From Anaeromyxobacter oryzae (GTDB taxonomy: Bacteria; Myxococcota; Myxococcia; Myxococcales; Anaeromyxobacteraceae), in contig NZ_AP025591.1 of NCBI RefSeq assembly GCF_023169945.1, positions 5,018,481-5,082,480 on the forward strand: a stretch of 64,000 nucleotides of DNA, written 5' to 3'. How positions within the stretch are numbered: position 1 is the first letter of the stretch; each line of letters begins with the position of its first letter. The translations under genes were made by a program, and so were the position numbers. The notes under the pieces are model-generated. The model saw only the letters and a program-made list of their open reading frames with translations, had not been told where the DNA came from and made no database searches. This document shows positions 17,361 to 29,266 of this stretch, piece after piece.

Positions 17361-19154
17361 CTAGCCGGCGCCGGGTCCGGCCCGGCGCGGCTCGACGCGG
17401 AGGCGCACGCTGGCCCCCGCGGGCGTGCGGACGTCCACCGCACCCCGCTCGAGCGCCGCGCCGCTCACCGGCTCGGAGAGCGTCGGGGCGCCGTTCGCGA
17501 CGAGCCGGACGCGGAGCGTCTCGTCGGGCGCAGCGAAGAGGAACGCCGCCGCGGGCGACCAGCTCGCCGACGCGCGGCGCGCCGCGACCGGGCTGCGGTA
17601 GACGACGTGCCCGCGCTGCTCGATCTCGACGGCGAGGTCCGGCGGCGCGGCTGCGCCCGACGGCCCGGCGGCGTCGACCTGCAGGAGGCGGAAGCCGCGG
17701 GCCCGCGGCGCCGGCACGGACCACTCGCCGGAGAGGTTCCCGCCGTCCGGGATCGGCGCGAGCCCGGCGAACGCGCCCTCGGCGGCGTCGGCGGGATCCG
17801 TCTCGAGCCGCAGCTCGACGACGGACTGCCCCGCGCCCGCGATGCCGGTCGTGGAGACGACGTCGCCCAGGCGGAACGAGACGAGGCCGACGTCGAGCGG
17901 CCGGGCGCCGCCGCCGAGCTGCTGCGCGACGTGCAGGGAGATGCGGCGGTCGTCGTAGCCGTTCGAGAGGACGACGAAGCTGCCGTCCAGGAGGGCGTAG
18001 ACGCCGCGGCGCGGCGGGGTCCGGAGCGCGCGGCCGTCGGGGAGCGTGACCGTGACCACCAGCTCCGGCTGGTTCTCCGGCGGGATCCGGCGGGCGAGAT
18101 CGAGGGCGAGGCCGCTCGTCGCCGCGGGGCCCTCGAAGCTCGCGAGGCGTGCGACGACGCGCTCGAGCTCGCGGCCGCGGCCGCCGGCCCACGGCCAGCC
18201 GTCGGGCCGCGTCGGGCGGACCAGGACCGACCGGAGCCGGATCGCGTACGGCCGGACCCGGACGCGCTCGAGCTCCCGCGCCGCGATCCCGTCCCTCGGC
18301 CCGGTCCGGAGCGCGTCGGCGAGCGCCTTCTCCGCCGCGGCGAAGTCGCGCCTCTGGACGGCGGCGTCGGCCGCGGTGAGCTGCGCCGCGTATCGCGCGA
18401 GCGGCTGCGCGCGACCGTTCGGGCGCAGCCGGAGCGCCGCGTCGAAGCTCGCCTTCGCCTCCGCGAACCGGCGCTGCGCGAGGCGCGCCTCGCCCTCCTG
18501 CGTGTACCGCTCCGCCTCGGCGTCCTTGAAGCGCTCGTACTCGGCGCGCACCCCGTCGAGCCGCGCGCGCTGCCCCGGATCCGCCTGCGCGGCCAGCCCG
18601 AGCAGGTCGATGGCCTGCTCGTACTGGCGCTCGGCGCGGAGCCGCTCCGCCTGGTCGACCGCGGCGGCCACGACGCCCGGCTGCCGGCGCCGCACCTCGG
18701 CGCCGACGCCCGGGTCGTCGGTCGCCTGCCGCGCCTGATCGAGGAGGACGAGCGCGGTGCGCGTGTCGCCCTGGGCAGCGGCGTCGCCGGCCCGGCGCGC
18801 GCGGAGGTAGCCGACCTCGCGGCCGGCGTCGCGCCGGACCGCCGCCATCGCGGCGGCGCCCGGGTCGAGCTGGAGGACGTAATCGGACTCCGCGAGGGCG
18901 CACTCCCAGTCCCTGCTCGCGGCGCACGCCTGCGACCGTCGCGTGGACTCGACGACCGCCGCCGCGCGCGCCTGCTGGTACTTCTCCTGGAGGTCCTTCT
19001 TGTCGGGATCGCTCCGCAGCGCCTCGGCGTAGGCGCGCTCCGCGGTCTTCCAGTCGCCGCTGGCGGCGGCGCGGTCGCCAGCCTTCTCGTGGGCGACGCA
19101 CGCGCCGAGCACGAGGAGCGCGGCGGCGAGCGCGGGGAGGATGCGACGGGACAT
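17361..19154 (-). CDS. TPR-repeat lipoprotein of unknown function
   Basis: 597-aa predicted lipoprotein. The signal peptide MSRRILPALAAALLVLGAC gives Cys19 as lipidation site. The N-terminal half is helical with TPR-like units (GDWKTAERAYAEALRSDPDK, DWECALAESDYVLQLDPGAA, RRFAEAKASFDAALRLRPNG). The C-terminal half is beta-rich (VSFRLGDVVSTTGIAGAGQ and on) and ends with a domain giving polar beta strands. Likely periplasmic or outer-membrane-anchored scaffold; I recognise no enzyme motif. Monocistronic on present spacing. Confidence 0.78.
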   Translation of the reverse strand: MSRRILPALAAALLVLGACVAHEKAGDRAAASGDWKTAERAYAEALRSDPDKKDLQEKYQQARAAAVVESTRRSQACAASRDWECALAESDYVLQLDPGAAAMAAVRRDAGREVGYLRARRAGDAAAQGDTRTALVLLDQARQATDDPGVGAEVRRRQPGVVAAAVDQAERLRAERQYEQAIDLLGLAAQADPGQRARLDGVRAEYERFKDAEAERYTQEGEARLAQRRFAEAKASFDAALRLRPNGRAQPLARYAAQLTAADAAVQRRDFAAAEKALADALRTGPRDGIAARELERVRVRPYAIRLRSVLVRPTRPDGWPWAGGRGRELERVVARLASFEGPAATSGLALDLARRIPPENQPELVVTVTLPDGRALRTPPRRGVYALLDGSFVVLSNGYDDRRISLHVAQQLGGGARPLDVGLVSFRLGDVVSTTGIAGAGQSVVELRLETDPADAAEGAFAGLAPIPDGGNLSGEWSVPAPRARGFRLLQVDAAGPSGAAAPPDLAVEIEQRGHVVYRSPVAARRASASWSPAAAFLFAAPDETLRVRLVANGAPTLSEPVSGAALERGAVDVRTPAGASVRLRVEPRRAGPGAG

Positions 19155-19314
19155 GGGTGCGCCTCCGGAGCGGGCCGGGGAGGGGAGACGGCCAGCGGGG
19201 GTTCACGCTACGGGGGCAGCGGGCCAGGACGCAAGCGGCTGGCCGTCCGGCCGCCGGAGACGCGCTGCGTCGAGGTGAGCGGCCGTCGCCGCGCCGTCGC
19301 CGGCTTCGTTCCTT

Positions 19315-19347
19315 CCCGTTCCGGGGGACACGGGAGGCGGGAACGGG
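19315..19347. terminator. Inverted repeat downstream of the binding-lipoprotein gene
   Basis: CCCGTTCC (19315-19322) and GGAACGGG (19340-19347) with a 17-base loop, 37 bp past the stop of the minus-strand gene at 19384. Weak terminator candidate. The rest of 19155-19383 shows no gene. Confidence 0.35.
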
Positions 19348-19383
19348 ATCCTGCCGGGACGGTGACGGGGCCTGCGGGCGCGC

Positions 19384-20196
19384 TCACCGGATCGGCACGA
19401 ACCGCTCCGCGACGATCCCCTGCGCCTCGGGCGACAGCATGAACTCGAAGAACTCCTTGAGCGCGCCGGTGGGCGGCTCTCGGGAGACGAGGAGCATGGG
19501 GCGGGAGAGGAGGTAGTGACCGGACCGCACCTGGTCCGGCGTCGGCGAGAGCCCGTCGAGCGGGAGCGCCCGCGTGCCCGGGATCGCATACGCCATGGTG
19601 GCGGCGGTGACCGCGCCGGGGTCCCGGGCGACGAGCTGCAGGCAGTCGGCGGGGTCGTCCATCTCCCGGACCGTGCCGTACGCGGCGCCGTCGAGCGCGA
19701 CCGTCCGGACGGCGTCGAGGGTGGCGCGCCCGCTCCCGAGCCGCTCGGTGCAGACGGTCACCGGGACGTCGGCCCCGCCGACCTCCTTCCAGCTCCGGAT
19801 CTTGCCGGTGTAGAGCGCCTTGAGCTGTGCCTTGGTGAGGCCGCGCACCGGGCTCGCCGCGTGCACGAAGACGCCGAGCGCGTCGTACCCGATGATCTGG
19901 ACGTGCGGGGACCGCGCGACCTCGGCCTCCGTGAGGTTGCGGGTCACGCCCGCGACGGTCACCCGGCCGGCGAACATCGCCTCGAGCCCACGCCCCGCGC
20001 CGCTGTGCTCGACGCGCGCGAACCGGTGGCCCGTGGCGCGCTCGAAGCGCGGCAGCGCGTCCGGCAGGATGCGGTTCGAGATCGTGGTGGCGCCGTCGTA
20101 GGTGAGCGGCTCCTCGCGTGCCGGCTCGACCGGGGCGGGTCGCGTGCACGCGGAGAGCACCGCGATCAGCGCCGCGGCGAGCTTGAGACGACGCAT
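19384..20196 (-). CDS. PstS-like phosphate/anion-binding lipoprotein
   Basis: 270-aa periplasmic binding protein of the PBP-like (PstS-2/SphX) type. The lipoprotein signal MRRLKLAAALIAVLSAC gives Cys17. Typical features: YDGATTISNRILPDALPRFE near the N-terminus, the segment GVTRNLTEAEVARSP, LTKAQLKALYTGKIRSWKEV, and the C-terminal FEFMLSPEAQGIVAERFVPI. No pstC, pstA or pstB follows, so it is a solitary binding protein, perhaps for another transporter or for sensing. The frame is open far upstream through the malate synthase gene, but that part is out-of-frame shadow; the ATG at 20194-20196 begins the signal peptide. Confidence 0.88.
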   Translation of the reverse strand: MRRLKLAAALIAVLSACTRPAPVEPAREEPLTYDGATTISNRILPDALPRFERATGHRFARVEHSGAGRGLEAMFAGRVTVAGVTRNLTEAEVARSPHVQIIGYDALGVFVHAASPVRGLTKAQLKALYTGKIRSWKEVGGADVPVTVCTERLGSGRATLDAVRTVALDGAAYGTVREMDDPADCLQLVARDPGAVTAATMAYAIPGTRALPLDGLSPTPDQVRSGHYLLSRPMLLVSREPPTGALKEFFEFMLSPEAQGIVAERFVPIR

Positions 20197-20368
20197 CCTT
20201 GGACGACCTCCCTCGACTGGGTCCGATGTCCTATCAGGAGGATCGAGACGAGGGAAGATCCTGGGTCCGCTCGCAGTGAAGATCGGGGGTCCCGGCCGAC
20301 CTGCGCCCTTGCGCGCGGGGCGCGTGGCCGCTTCTGCGCCACGACCGCTCGTGCCGAGCGCCGGGGGC

Positions 20369-20404
20369 GCGAGGTCGAAGGAGCCGAGCCTCCCTCGACC
20401 TCGC
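20369..20404. terminator. Strong hairpin after the malate synthase-isocitrate lyase gene
   Basis: 15-bp stem with one mismatch, arms 20369-20383 and 20390-20404, loop CCGAGC. It begins 11 bp after the minus-strand stop at 20415. No clear T-run. Best read as the transcript end of the fusion gene. Confidence 0.65.
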
Positions 20405-20414
20405 GACGCCCGCC

Positions 20415-23741
<3,327 letters not shown>

Positions 23742-23776
23742 GTGTGGTGGTTCCTCCGTGCCCGGGTAACGTGATC

Positions 23777-23790
23777 GTGATTTAGATCAA
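23777..23790. promoter_or_regulatory. Crp/Fnr-type box in the glyoxylate-shunt promoter
   Basis: GTGATTTAGATCAA matches the Fnr/Dnr consensus TTGAT-N4-ATCAA at nine of ten fixed bases. Centred about 42 bp upstream of the fusion gene's start codon, in a local AT-rich stretch where a promoter is expected. Which Crp/Fnr protein, and whether it activates or represses, is unknown. Confidence 0.5.
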
Positions 23791-23800
23791 GAACAATACC

Positions 23801-23870
23801 TTCAAGGATTTCGAACAGATAAGGTGTAACGGCGGAGTCAATGAACTCCTGTCAGGTTGTAAATCTTGAA
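23801..23870. promoter_or_regulatory. Imperfect inverted repeat in the divergent promoter region
   Basis: TTCAAGGATTT (23801-23811) and AAATCTTGAA (23861-23870) are near inverted copies about 50 bp apart in the AT-rich space between the fusion gene and its divergent regulator. AAATCTTGAAAA loosely resembles the RamB box (AAAGTTTGCAAA, from memory). Candidate sites for the regulator encoded at 24002-25432. The 260-bp interval holds no gene. Confidence 0.4.
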
Positions 23871-24001
23871 AATGCCGGGGCGCGTCAACATGTTGGGCGC
23901 GTGGTGTGCGGGCAGCCTGCCGGCGGCCTCGCGGCAACCTCCCTCGAACGGAGCGCCGCACCCGAGGCGCGCGCGGAGGCCCCGGCGCGGGAGGTACTGC
24001 C

Positions 24002-25432
24002 ATGCAGGAGACGGCCCACCTCGGGGCGAAGGTCCGGGTGCTGCGGCGGCAGCGCAACCTCACGCAGGCCCAACTCGCCGAGCGGCTCGGGATCAGCGCG
24101 AGCTACCTGAACCTCATCGAGCACAACCGGCGGAGCCTGTCGGCCCCGCTCCTCATCAAGCTCGCCGACCTCTTCGACCTCGACCTCAAGGCGCTCTCCT
24201 CGGAGAACCACGCCCGCGTGGTCGCCGACCTGATGGAGGTCTTCGGCGATCCGATCTTCGAGCAGCACGACGTGACCACCGCCGAGGTCCGCGATCTCGC
24301 CGGATCCTCCCCCACCGCCGCCCGCGCGGTGCTCACGCTCTACCAGGCGTACCGCGCGGCGCGCGAGGCGTCCGACACCCTCGCCGCGACGCTGTCCGAC
24401 GGCGACCTCGAGGGCGTGGACAGCTCGCACCTCCCCACCGAGGAGGTCTCGGATCTCATCCAGCGGCACGGCAACTACTTCCCGGAGCTGGAGGCGGGCG
24501 CCGAGGAGCTGTCGCGCGGCGCGGGCGCGGACCGGGACGACCTCTCGACGAGCCTCGTGAGGCACCTCGGCGAGCTCGGCGTCACGGTGCGGATCGTGCG
24601 GCCCGCCGAGATGCAGGGCGCGGTGCGCCGGTACGACCCCGACGCGAAGGTCGTCTACCTCTCGGAGGTGCTGCGCCGCGGGAGCCGGAACTTCCAGCTC
24701 GCATACCAGATCGGCCTCCTCACGCAGGCCGCGACGCTGGACCGGTTCGCGGCCGACCCGCACCTCACGAGCGCGTCCTCCCGCGCCCTGGCCCGGGTCG
24801 CGCTCGCGAACTACTTCGCGGGCGCGGTGCTCATGCCCTACGACCCCTTCCTCCACGCGGCGCGGATCGAGCGCTACGACATCGAGCTCCTCGGCCACCG
24901 GTTCCGGGCGAGCTTCGAGCAGACCTGCCACCGCCTCACCACGCTCCACCGGCCCGGCGCCGAGGGCGTGCCCTTCCACATGGTCCGCGTCGACATCGCC
25001 GGGAACATCTCGAAGCGCTTCAGCGCCTCCGGCCTCCGCTTCGCGCGCTTCTCCGGCGCGTGCCCGCGCTGGAACCTGTTCGAGGCGTTCACCACCCCGG
25101 GGCTCATCCGCACCCAGCTCTCGCAGATGCCGGACGGCGCGACGTACTTCTGGGTGGCGCGGACGGTCTCGCGGGAGGGCGGCGGGTTCCACGCGCCCCG
25201 CTCCGTGCTCGCGGTCGCCATCGGGTGCGAGGCGTCGCGCGCGAAGGAGCTCGTCTATGCGGACGCGGTGAACCTCGAGTCGCGCGAGGCCGTCGTGCCG
25301 GTGGGGCTCACGTGCCGGCTCTGCGAGCGGATGGACTGCGAGCAGCGCGCGTTCCCGCCGCTGCAGCATCCGCTCAAGGTGAACGCGAACGTCCGCGGCG
25401 TGTCGTTCTATGCGCCGGTGGACGGGCGCTAG
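24002..25432 (+). CDS. ScfR/RamB/PrpR-family regulator of acetate or short-chain acyl metabolism
   Basis: 476-aa regulator with an XRE-type helix-turn-helix (about residues 12-66: LRRQRNLTQAQLAERLGISA then SYLNLIEHNRRSLS), an IrrE-like middle and a DUF2083 C-terminal domain. The C-terminus carries Cys438, Cys441 and Cys446 (CRLCERMDC), the conserved cluster of this family. RamB in corynebacteria and PrpR in mycobacteria control isocitrate lyase, malate synthase or methylcitrate genes, which fits its divergent position to the glyoxylate-shunt fusion. Start ATG 24002 follows GGGAGG. The ligand is probably an acyl-CoA (family knowledge). Confidence 0.93.
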   Translation: MQETAHLGAKVRVLRRQRNLTQAQLAERLGISASYLNLIEHNRRSLSAPLLIKLADLFDLDLKALSSENHARVVADLMEVFGDPIFEQHDVTTAEVRDLAGSSPTAARAVLTLYQAYRAAREASDTLAATLSDGDLEGVDSSHLPTEEVSDLIQRHGNYFPELEAGAEELSRGAGADRDDLSTSLVRHLGELGVTVRIVRPAEMQGAVRRYDPDAKVVYLSEVLRRGSRNFQLAYQIGLLTQAATLDRFAADPHLTSASSRALARVALANYFAGAVLMPYDPFLHAARIERYDIELLGHRFRASFEQTCHRLTTLHRPGAEGVPFHMVRVDIAGNISKRFSASGLRFARFSGACPRWNLFEAFTTPGLIRTQLSQMPDGATYFWVARTVSREGGGFHAPRSVLAVAIGCEASRAKELVYADAVNLESREAVVPVGLTCRLCERMDCEQRAFPPLQHPLKVNANVRGVSFYAPVDGR

Positions 25433-25439
25433 CGGAGCG

Positions 25440-25727
25440 CTACAGGAGGCGCGCGAGGGCGAGGCCGGCGCCGATCACCGCGAGCAGGAGGCCGGCGAGC
25501 GAGAGCAGCCAGCCCTCCACCGCCACGACGCGCAGGGCGCGCGGGCTCTCCGGCGCCCTTGGCCGCCGCGGGACGAGCCGGCCGGTGACGCGGTCGATGG
25601 CGGCGAGGGTCTCCGCCGGCCGCGACGAGAGGCGCAGCCCGAGCCAGGCGAGCGCGATCCCGGCCGCGACGAGCCCGGCGGTGGTCAGCGGGGACGAGCC
25701 GTCGGGTGGCGCCGGCTCAGCTGGCAC
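25440..25727 (-). CDS. Small two-helix membrane protein
   Basis: 95-aa protein of unknown function with two hydrophobic helices (TTAGLVAAGIALAWLGLRL and WLLSLAGLLLAVIGAGLAL) separated by a basic loop. Its start overlaps the gloA stop by 11 bp, implying coupling with gloA. It ends 7 bp from the convergent ScfR-type gene. No recognised domain. Confidence 0.6.
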   Translation of the reverse strand: MPAEPAPPDGSSPLTTAGLVAAGIALAWLGLRLSSRPAETLAAIDRVTGRLVPRRPRAPESPRALRVVAVEGWLLSLAGLLLAVIGAGLALARLL

Positions 25728-26103
25728 GCTGGATCAGCTCGATCTTGTAGCCGTCGGGATCCTGCGCGAAGGCGATCACGGTCGTCCCGTGCTTCATGGG
25801 CCCCGCCTCGCGGACCACCGTACCCCCGCGCTTCTTGATCTCCGCGCAGGCGGCGTACGCGTCCGGCACCTCGAGCGCGACGTGGCCGAAGGCGTTCCCG
25901 AGGTCGTAGCCCTTCGTGTCCCAGTTGTGGGTGAGCTCGATGGCCGCCTGCTCGGACTCGGGGCCGAAGCCGACGAAGGCGAGGGTGAAGCGGCCGTCCG
26001 GGTAGTCCTGCCTGCGGAGCAGCTTCATCCCGAGGACGCCGGTGTAGAACGCGAGCGACCGCTCGAGGTCGCCCACGCGGAGCATGGTGTGGAGGATGCG
26101 CAT
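25717..26103 (-). CDS. gloA: Lactoylglutathione lyase (glyoxalase I)
   Basis: 128-aa vicinal-oxygen-chelate enzyme that isomerises the methylglyoxal-glutathione hemithioacetal. It starts MRILHTMLRVGDLERSLAFY, the classical GloA N-terminus with the first metal ligand His5, and has ELTHNWD (Glu), GHVALEV (His) and KIELIQ (Glu) for the other metal ligands. The length is that of the Ni-type short enzyme. The ATG at 26101-26103 follows GAGGGAG. A 95-codon membrane protein overlaps its 3' end. Confidence 0.95.
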   Translation of the reverse strand: MRILHTMLRVGDLERSLAFYTGVLGMKLLRRQDYPDGRFTLAFVGFGPESEQAAIELTHNWDTKGYDLGNAFGHVALEVPDAYAACAEIKKRGGTVVREAGPMKHGTTVIAFAQDPDGYKIELIQRAS

Positions 26104-26194
26104 CGGTGTCGTCTCCCTCGCGCGCGGCGCGCGGCGCGCGGCGGGGAGGATAGGCCGGAAGGGCGACGCGCGCACGCGCGGCGTCGTGGCGCCA

Positions 26195-26629
26195 TCAAAC
26201 CGTCGAGCCGCACGCGCGGCACCGCGTCGCCGCCGCCGGGATCGTCTCGAGGCAGAACTGGCACCCCTTCATCGCCGGCGCCGGCGCGGGCGCCGGCCGT
26301 CTCACGAGCGCGCGCAGGATCAGGAAGACGACGAGGGCGACGATCGCGAAGTCGAGCAGCCGCCCGACGAGATCGCCGTAGAGGATCGCGTTGTTGCCGC
26401 CGAGCGCGAGCTTCGCCTGTCGCCAGTCGCCGGCGGGGAGCACGAGCCCGACGATCGGCATGATGACGTCGTCGACGACGCCGCTCACCACCTTCCCGAC
26501 CGCGGCGCCGATGACGACGCCGACCGCCAGTGCGACGACGTTCTGCTTCAGCAGGAACTCCTGGAACTCGCGCGCGAACCCTCGCGCGCCGGCACTCTTC
26601 CGAGCGACCCCTTCGGTGATCGCAGCCAT
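26195..26629 (-). CDS. mscL: Large-conductance mechanosensitive channel with C-terminal zinc ribbon
   Basis: 144-aa MscL. TM1 FLLKQNVVALAVGVVIGAAV and TM2 LLDFAIVALVVFLILRALV are present, with GKVVSGVVDDVIMPIVGLVL between. The C-terminus is unusual: instead of a plain helix it ends CQFCLETIPAAATRCRACGS, two CxxC pairs that look like a zinc ribbon. The channel is a pressure-release valve on hypo-osmotic shock; the ribbon may bind metal or partners (inference). Single gene on the minus strand; the 198 bp upstream include the dispersed repeat at 26775-26787. Confidence 0.95.
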   Translation of the reverse strand: MAAITEGVARKSAGARGFAREFQEFLLKQNVVALAVGVVIGAAVGKVVSGVVDDVIMPIVGLVLPAGDWRQAKLALGGNNAILYGDLVGRLLDFAIVALVVFLILRALVRRPAPAPAPAMKGCQFCLETIPAAATRCRACGSTV

Positions 26630-26774
26630 GGGCCACCTCCCTGTGGCTCCTCGTACGGTGCGTCGCGGGCGGTCGGGTGGCCAGAGCGGGGAGGGCGGAA
26701 GACCCGGTGCGGTGGGTCGAGGACCGGCCTAGCCGACGGCCACGGGGCGCGGGTCGTCGGCACTAAGAGGCTCG

Positions 26775-26787
26775 GGTACGTTCACGG
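26775..26787 (-). repeat. Dispersed intergenic repeat, copy 1
   Basis: GGTACGTTCACGG, the exact reverse complement of the 13-mer at 41470-41482. A related string with one extra base occurs at 28386-28399. All copies are intergenic. Function unknown. Confidence 0.45.
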
Positions 26788-26827
26788 CACGGGTACGCGG
26801 TGCCGTCCCGCGTCGCGCGTGAGCGCC

Positions 26828-28231
26828 TCACGCGACGCCCAGCCGCTCCGGCGCGACCGCCGGCTCGAGCCGCGCGGGCCGCTCCGCGCGGACCGGGCGC
26901 GAGAGCATCTCGTGGGCGTTGGCGGAGGCGAGCTTCAGGAAGGCGTACCGGTCGAGCTCGAGCGCGGCGGCGAGCGCCTCCGCGAGGCGGTCGAGCCGGC
27001 GCGTCTCGAGCTGCGCCTCCTCCTCGGCGGCGTGCACGGCCGCGACGGCGCGCTCCTCGAGCGCGCGGAGCCGGCGGCGGACCACGGTGCGGTCCGCCTC
27101 GATGCGCGCGAGCTCGCCCTGGGCGCGGGCCAGAGCCTCGGCCCGCTGCGCCCGCGCCACGGCCTCGGCCGCGCGGGCGCGGTCCCAGAGGAGCGCGGCC
27201 GCGAGCGCGACCGCGCGATCCGCCTCGAGCCGCGCCGCGTGCCGGACCATCAGCACCGCCGCGAGCGGCACGACGAGGAGCAGCACCTGGGCGCCGGCGC
27301 GCGAGGGCGCCCCGCCGGAGATCGCGATCGCCGCGGCGAGGCCGGACGCGCCCGAGGCGACCGCGAGCAGGAGGGCGCGGCGGCGCGGGGCGGCGGGATC
27401 GTCGGCGAGGGCGTGCAGCCGCGAGACGGCCGCGCCGAGGAACGTGAACACCGCGGCCGCGGCGCCGAGCGCGAAGACGAGGCCGAGCGCCGCCGCCGCC
27501 GGCGCGTGCTCCGCCGCCTGCCCGAGATCGGCGGTGCGGAGGCCGGACAGGGCGAGGATGGGGTCCGCGAGCCGCCACGCCTCGGCGCCGAGGAGCGCGA
27601 GCGCGAACCCCCGGAGCACGTGGACCGGCGCGGCGGTCGGGACGGGCGGTCGCCCGAGCTGCTCCGCCGTCGCGTCGACGGCGGGAGCCGCCGCGAGCGC
27701 GCCGGACGCGAGATCGTCGGAGATGCCCCTGTCGACGACCGCGATGCGCTCCTGGGCGACGGCGGCGCGACGGTCGAGCCCCTCGAGCGCGGCCTCGAGC
27801 TCGCGGACCGCACGCACCGCGGCGGGGCCCTCGCGCGCCTCGAGCGCGCGGATCCACCGCTCCGCTGCGGGGCGCGGCGCGGCGCCGTGCGTCGCCGCCT
27901 GCGCCCGGGACGGTCGCGCCAGCACGACGGGCTCGCCGTTCTCGACGTCGATGCGCACCGGCAGCGCCTCGAGCGGGACGGGGAGCCGGGTCGCGTACCG
28001 GGCGAGCCGGTGCCGGAGGAAGTCCTCCAGTCGGACACCGGCGCGCACCGCGCGGCGTGCGTCGATCGCGGCACCCGTCGCGGATCGCGTGAACTTGGTC
28101 TCTGGTGGGGGTCGGACCCTCAGGCCGCGTGCGGCGGAGCGCGCGCGCCACGCGTCCAGCGTGCTCGTGAGGATCCGCTTCCAACCCGGCTCGCGCCGCC
28201 CCGCGCCCGTGCTCCCGCCCTCGTCCGTCAC
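26828..28231 (-). CDS. Uncharacterised coiled-coil membrane protein, paralogue A
   Basis: 467-aa protein I cannot assign to a family. N-terminal 190 residues are soluble and charged. About three hydrophobic segments lie around 245-330 (GLVFALGAAAAVFTFLGAA, ALLLAVASGASGLAAAIAI, LLLVVPLAAVLMV), followed by a long Ala/Glu/Arg coiled coil to about 440. It is paralogous to the 33430-34872 protein: shared phrases are ATAEQLGRPP, RLARY near residue 75, the IDV(E/Q)(N/D)GE segment and ALELDRY(A/E)F near the C-terminus. ATG 28229-28231. It is divergent from a response regulator. Confidence 0.78.
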   Translation of the reverse strand: MTDEGGSTGAGRREPGWKRILTSTLDAWRARSAARGLRVRPPPETKFTRSATGAAIDARRAVRAGVRLEDFLRHRLARYATRLPVPLEALPVRIDVENGEPVVLARPSRAQAATHGAAPRPAAERWIRALEAREGPAAVRAVRELEAALEGLDRRAAVAQERIAVVDRGISDDLASGALAAAPAVDATAEQLGRPPVPTAAPVHVLRGFALALLGAEAWRLADPILALSGLRTADLGQAAEHAPAAAALGLVFALGAAAAVFTFLGAAVSRLHALADDPAAPRRRALLLAVASGASGLAAAIAISGGAPSRAGAQVLLLVVPLAAVLMVRHAARLEADRAVALAAALLWDRARAAEAVARAQRAEALARAQGELARIEADRTVVRRRLRALEERAVAAVHAAEEEAQLETRRLDRLAEALAAALELDRYAFLKLASANAHEMLSRPVRAERPARLEPAVAPERLGVA

Positions 28232-28371
28232 CGACCTGCCTCCGCCCCCAACCCCGAGGCGAAGCTAGGGAGGCGGCCAGGAGACCGCCAACCGATACCG
28301 GCGGGGCGAGCCGGGCGGGCCGGACGCCGGGAGTCACCCTCAGGGCGTCGGTGACCCAAGGGATACCCCGG

Positions 28372-28812
28372 ATGCAGGCGTGTCGGTACCGTTCACGCGT
28401 GCCGCCCGCACGTCCTCCCCGGATCCTCGTGGTCGACGACAACGAGGTGCTCCGCGCCCTGCTCGCGCAGGCGCTGGAGCACGGCGGTTACGACGTGATC
28501 ACCGCGGAATGCGGCGCGGCGGCCCTCGAGGTCGCCGCCGCCGATCCCCCGGACCTCTGTCTCGTCGACCACGTGATGCCGGGCATGAGCGGGGCGGAGC
28601 TCATCGCCGCGCTGCGCACCTCGCCCGACCCGCGCCTGCAGGCGATCCCGGTCATCGGCTTCTCGGGGCGCGACGGCGCGGAGGAGGCGCTGCTCCGCGC
28701 GGGGGCGGTCATGACCCTGCGGAAGCCGCTCGGCGAGGCGCCCCTGCTCGAGGCGGTGCGAACGGTGCTGCCCGGCGGGCGGTCGGTGGAGAGGTCGCTG
28801 GCGGCGGGGTGA
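28372..28812 (+). CDS. Single-domain response regulator
   Basis: About 146-aa receiver domain protein with no output domain. Acid pocket ILVVDDNE, phospho-acceptor Asp66 in LCLVDHVMPG (numbering from 28372), Ser/Thr position GFSG and the conserved Lys in MTLRKPLGE. Start uncertain: ATG 28372, GTG 28351 or GTG 28399 are in frame. No kinase adjacent. It diverges from paralogue A; a CheY-like partner role for an orphan kinase (such as 11506-13659) is possible but speculative. Confidence 0.85.
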   Translation: MQACRYRSRVPPARPPRILVVDDNEVLRALLAQALEHGGYDVITAECGAAALEVAAADPPDLCLVDHVMPGMSGAELIAALRTSPDPRLQAIPVIGFSGRDGAEEALLRAGAVMTLRKPLGEAPLLEAVRTVLPGGRSVERSLAAG

Positions 28813-28923
28813 TCAGGGGCGGGGTACTCCACCCCGAACCTGGACGTCCAACTCGAACCCGCGATCCGTGCCCGTGACCCCGGTCACGTCGTGGCCGTGG
28901 TCCGTCCGTGGTCCGTGGTTGAC

Positions 28924-29106
<183 letters not shown>

Positions 29107-29131
29107 CGAGGGCGACGCCGACTGAGAGTCT

Positions 29132-29170
29132 CCCTCTCCCCCGCGCGGCTTCATCGCGTGGGGGAGAGGG
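29132..29170. repeat. Large palindromic element (REP-like; possible bidirectional terminator)
   Basis: 15-bp arms CCCTCTCCCCCGCGC (29132-29146) and GCGTGGGGGAGAGGG (29156-29170), one mismatch, 9-base loop. Followed by GGGGTGAGGGG-type sequence. Resembles the CCCTCTCCCC...GGGGAGAGGG palindromes spread through many GC-rich proteobacterial genomes (from memory). It lies between the convergent genes ending at 28812 and 29267. Confidence 0.6.
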
Positions 29171-29266
29171 CCGGGGTGAGGGGGCGCACCGCGGCACGGT
29201 CACGGAACGTGAACCCAGTGGCCGCTCGCGTCGGCGGAACGCGTTTCGCGGCCGCGCGGCACCCGA

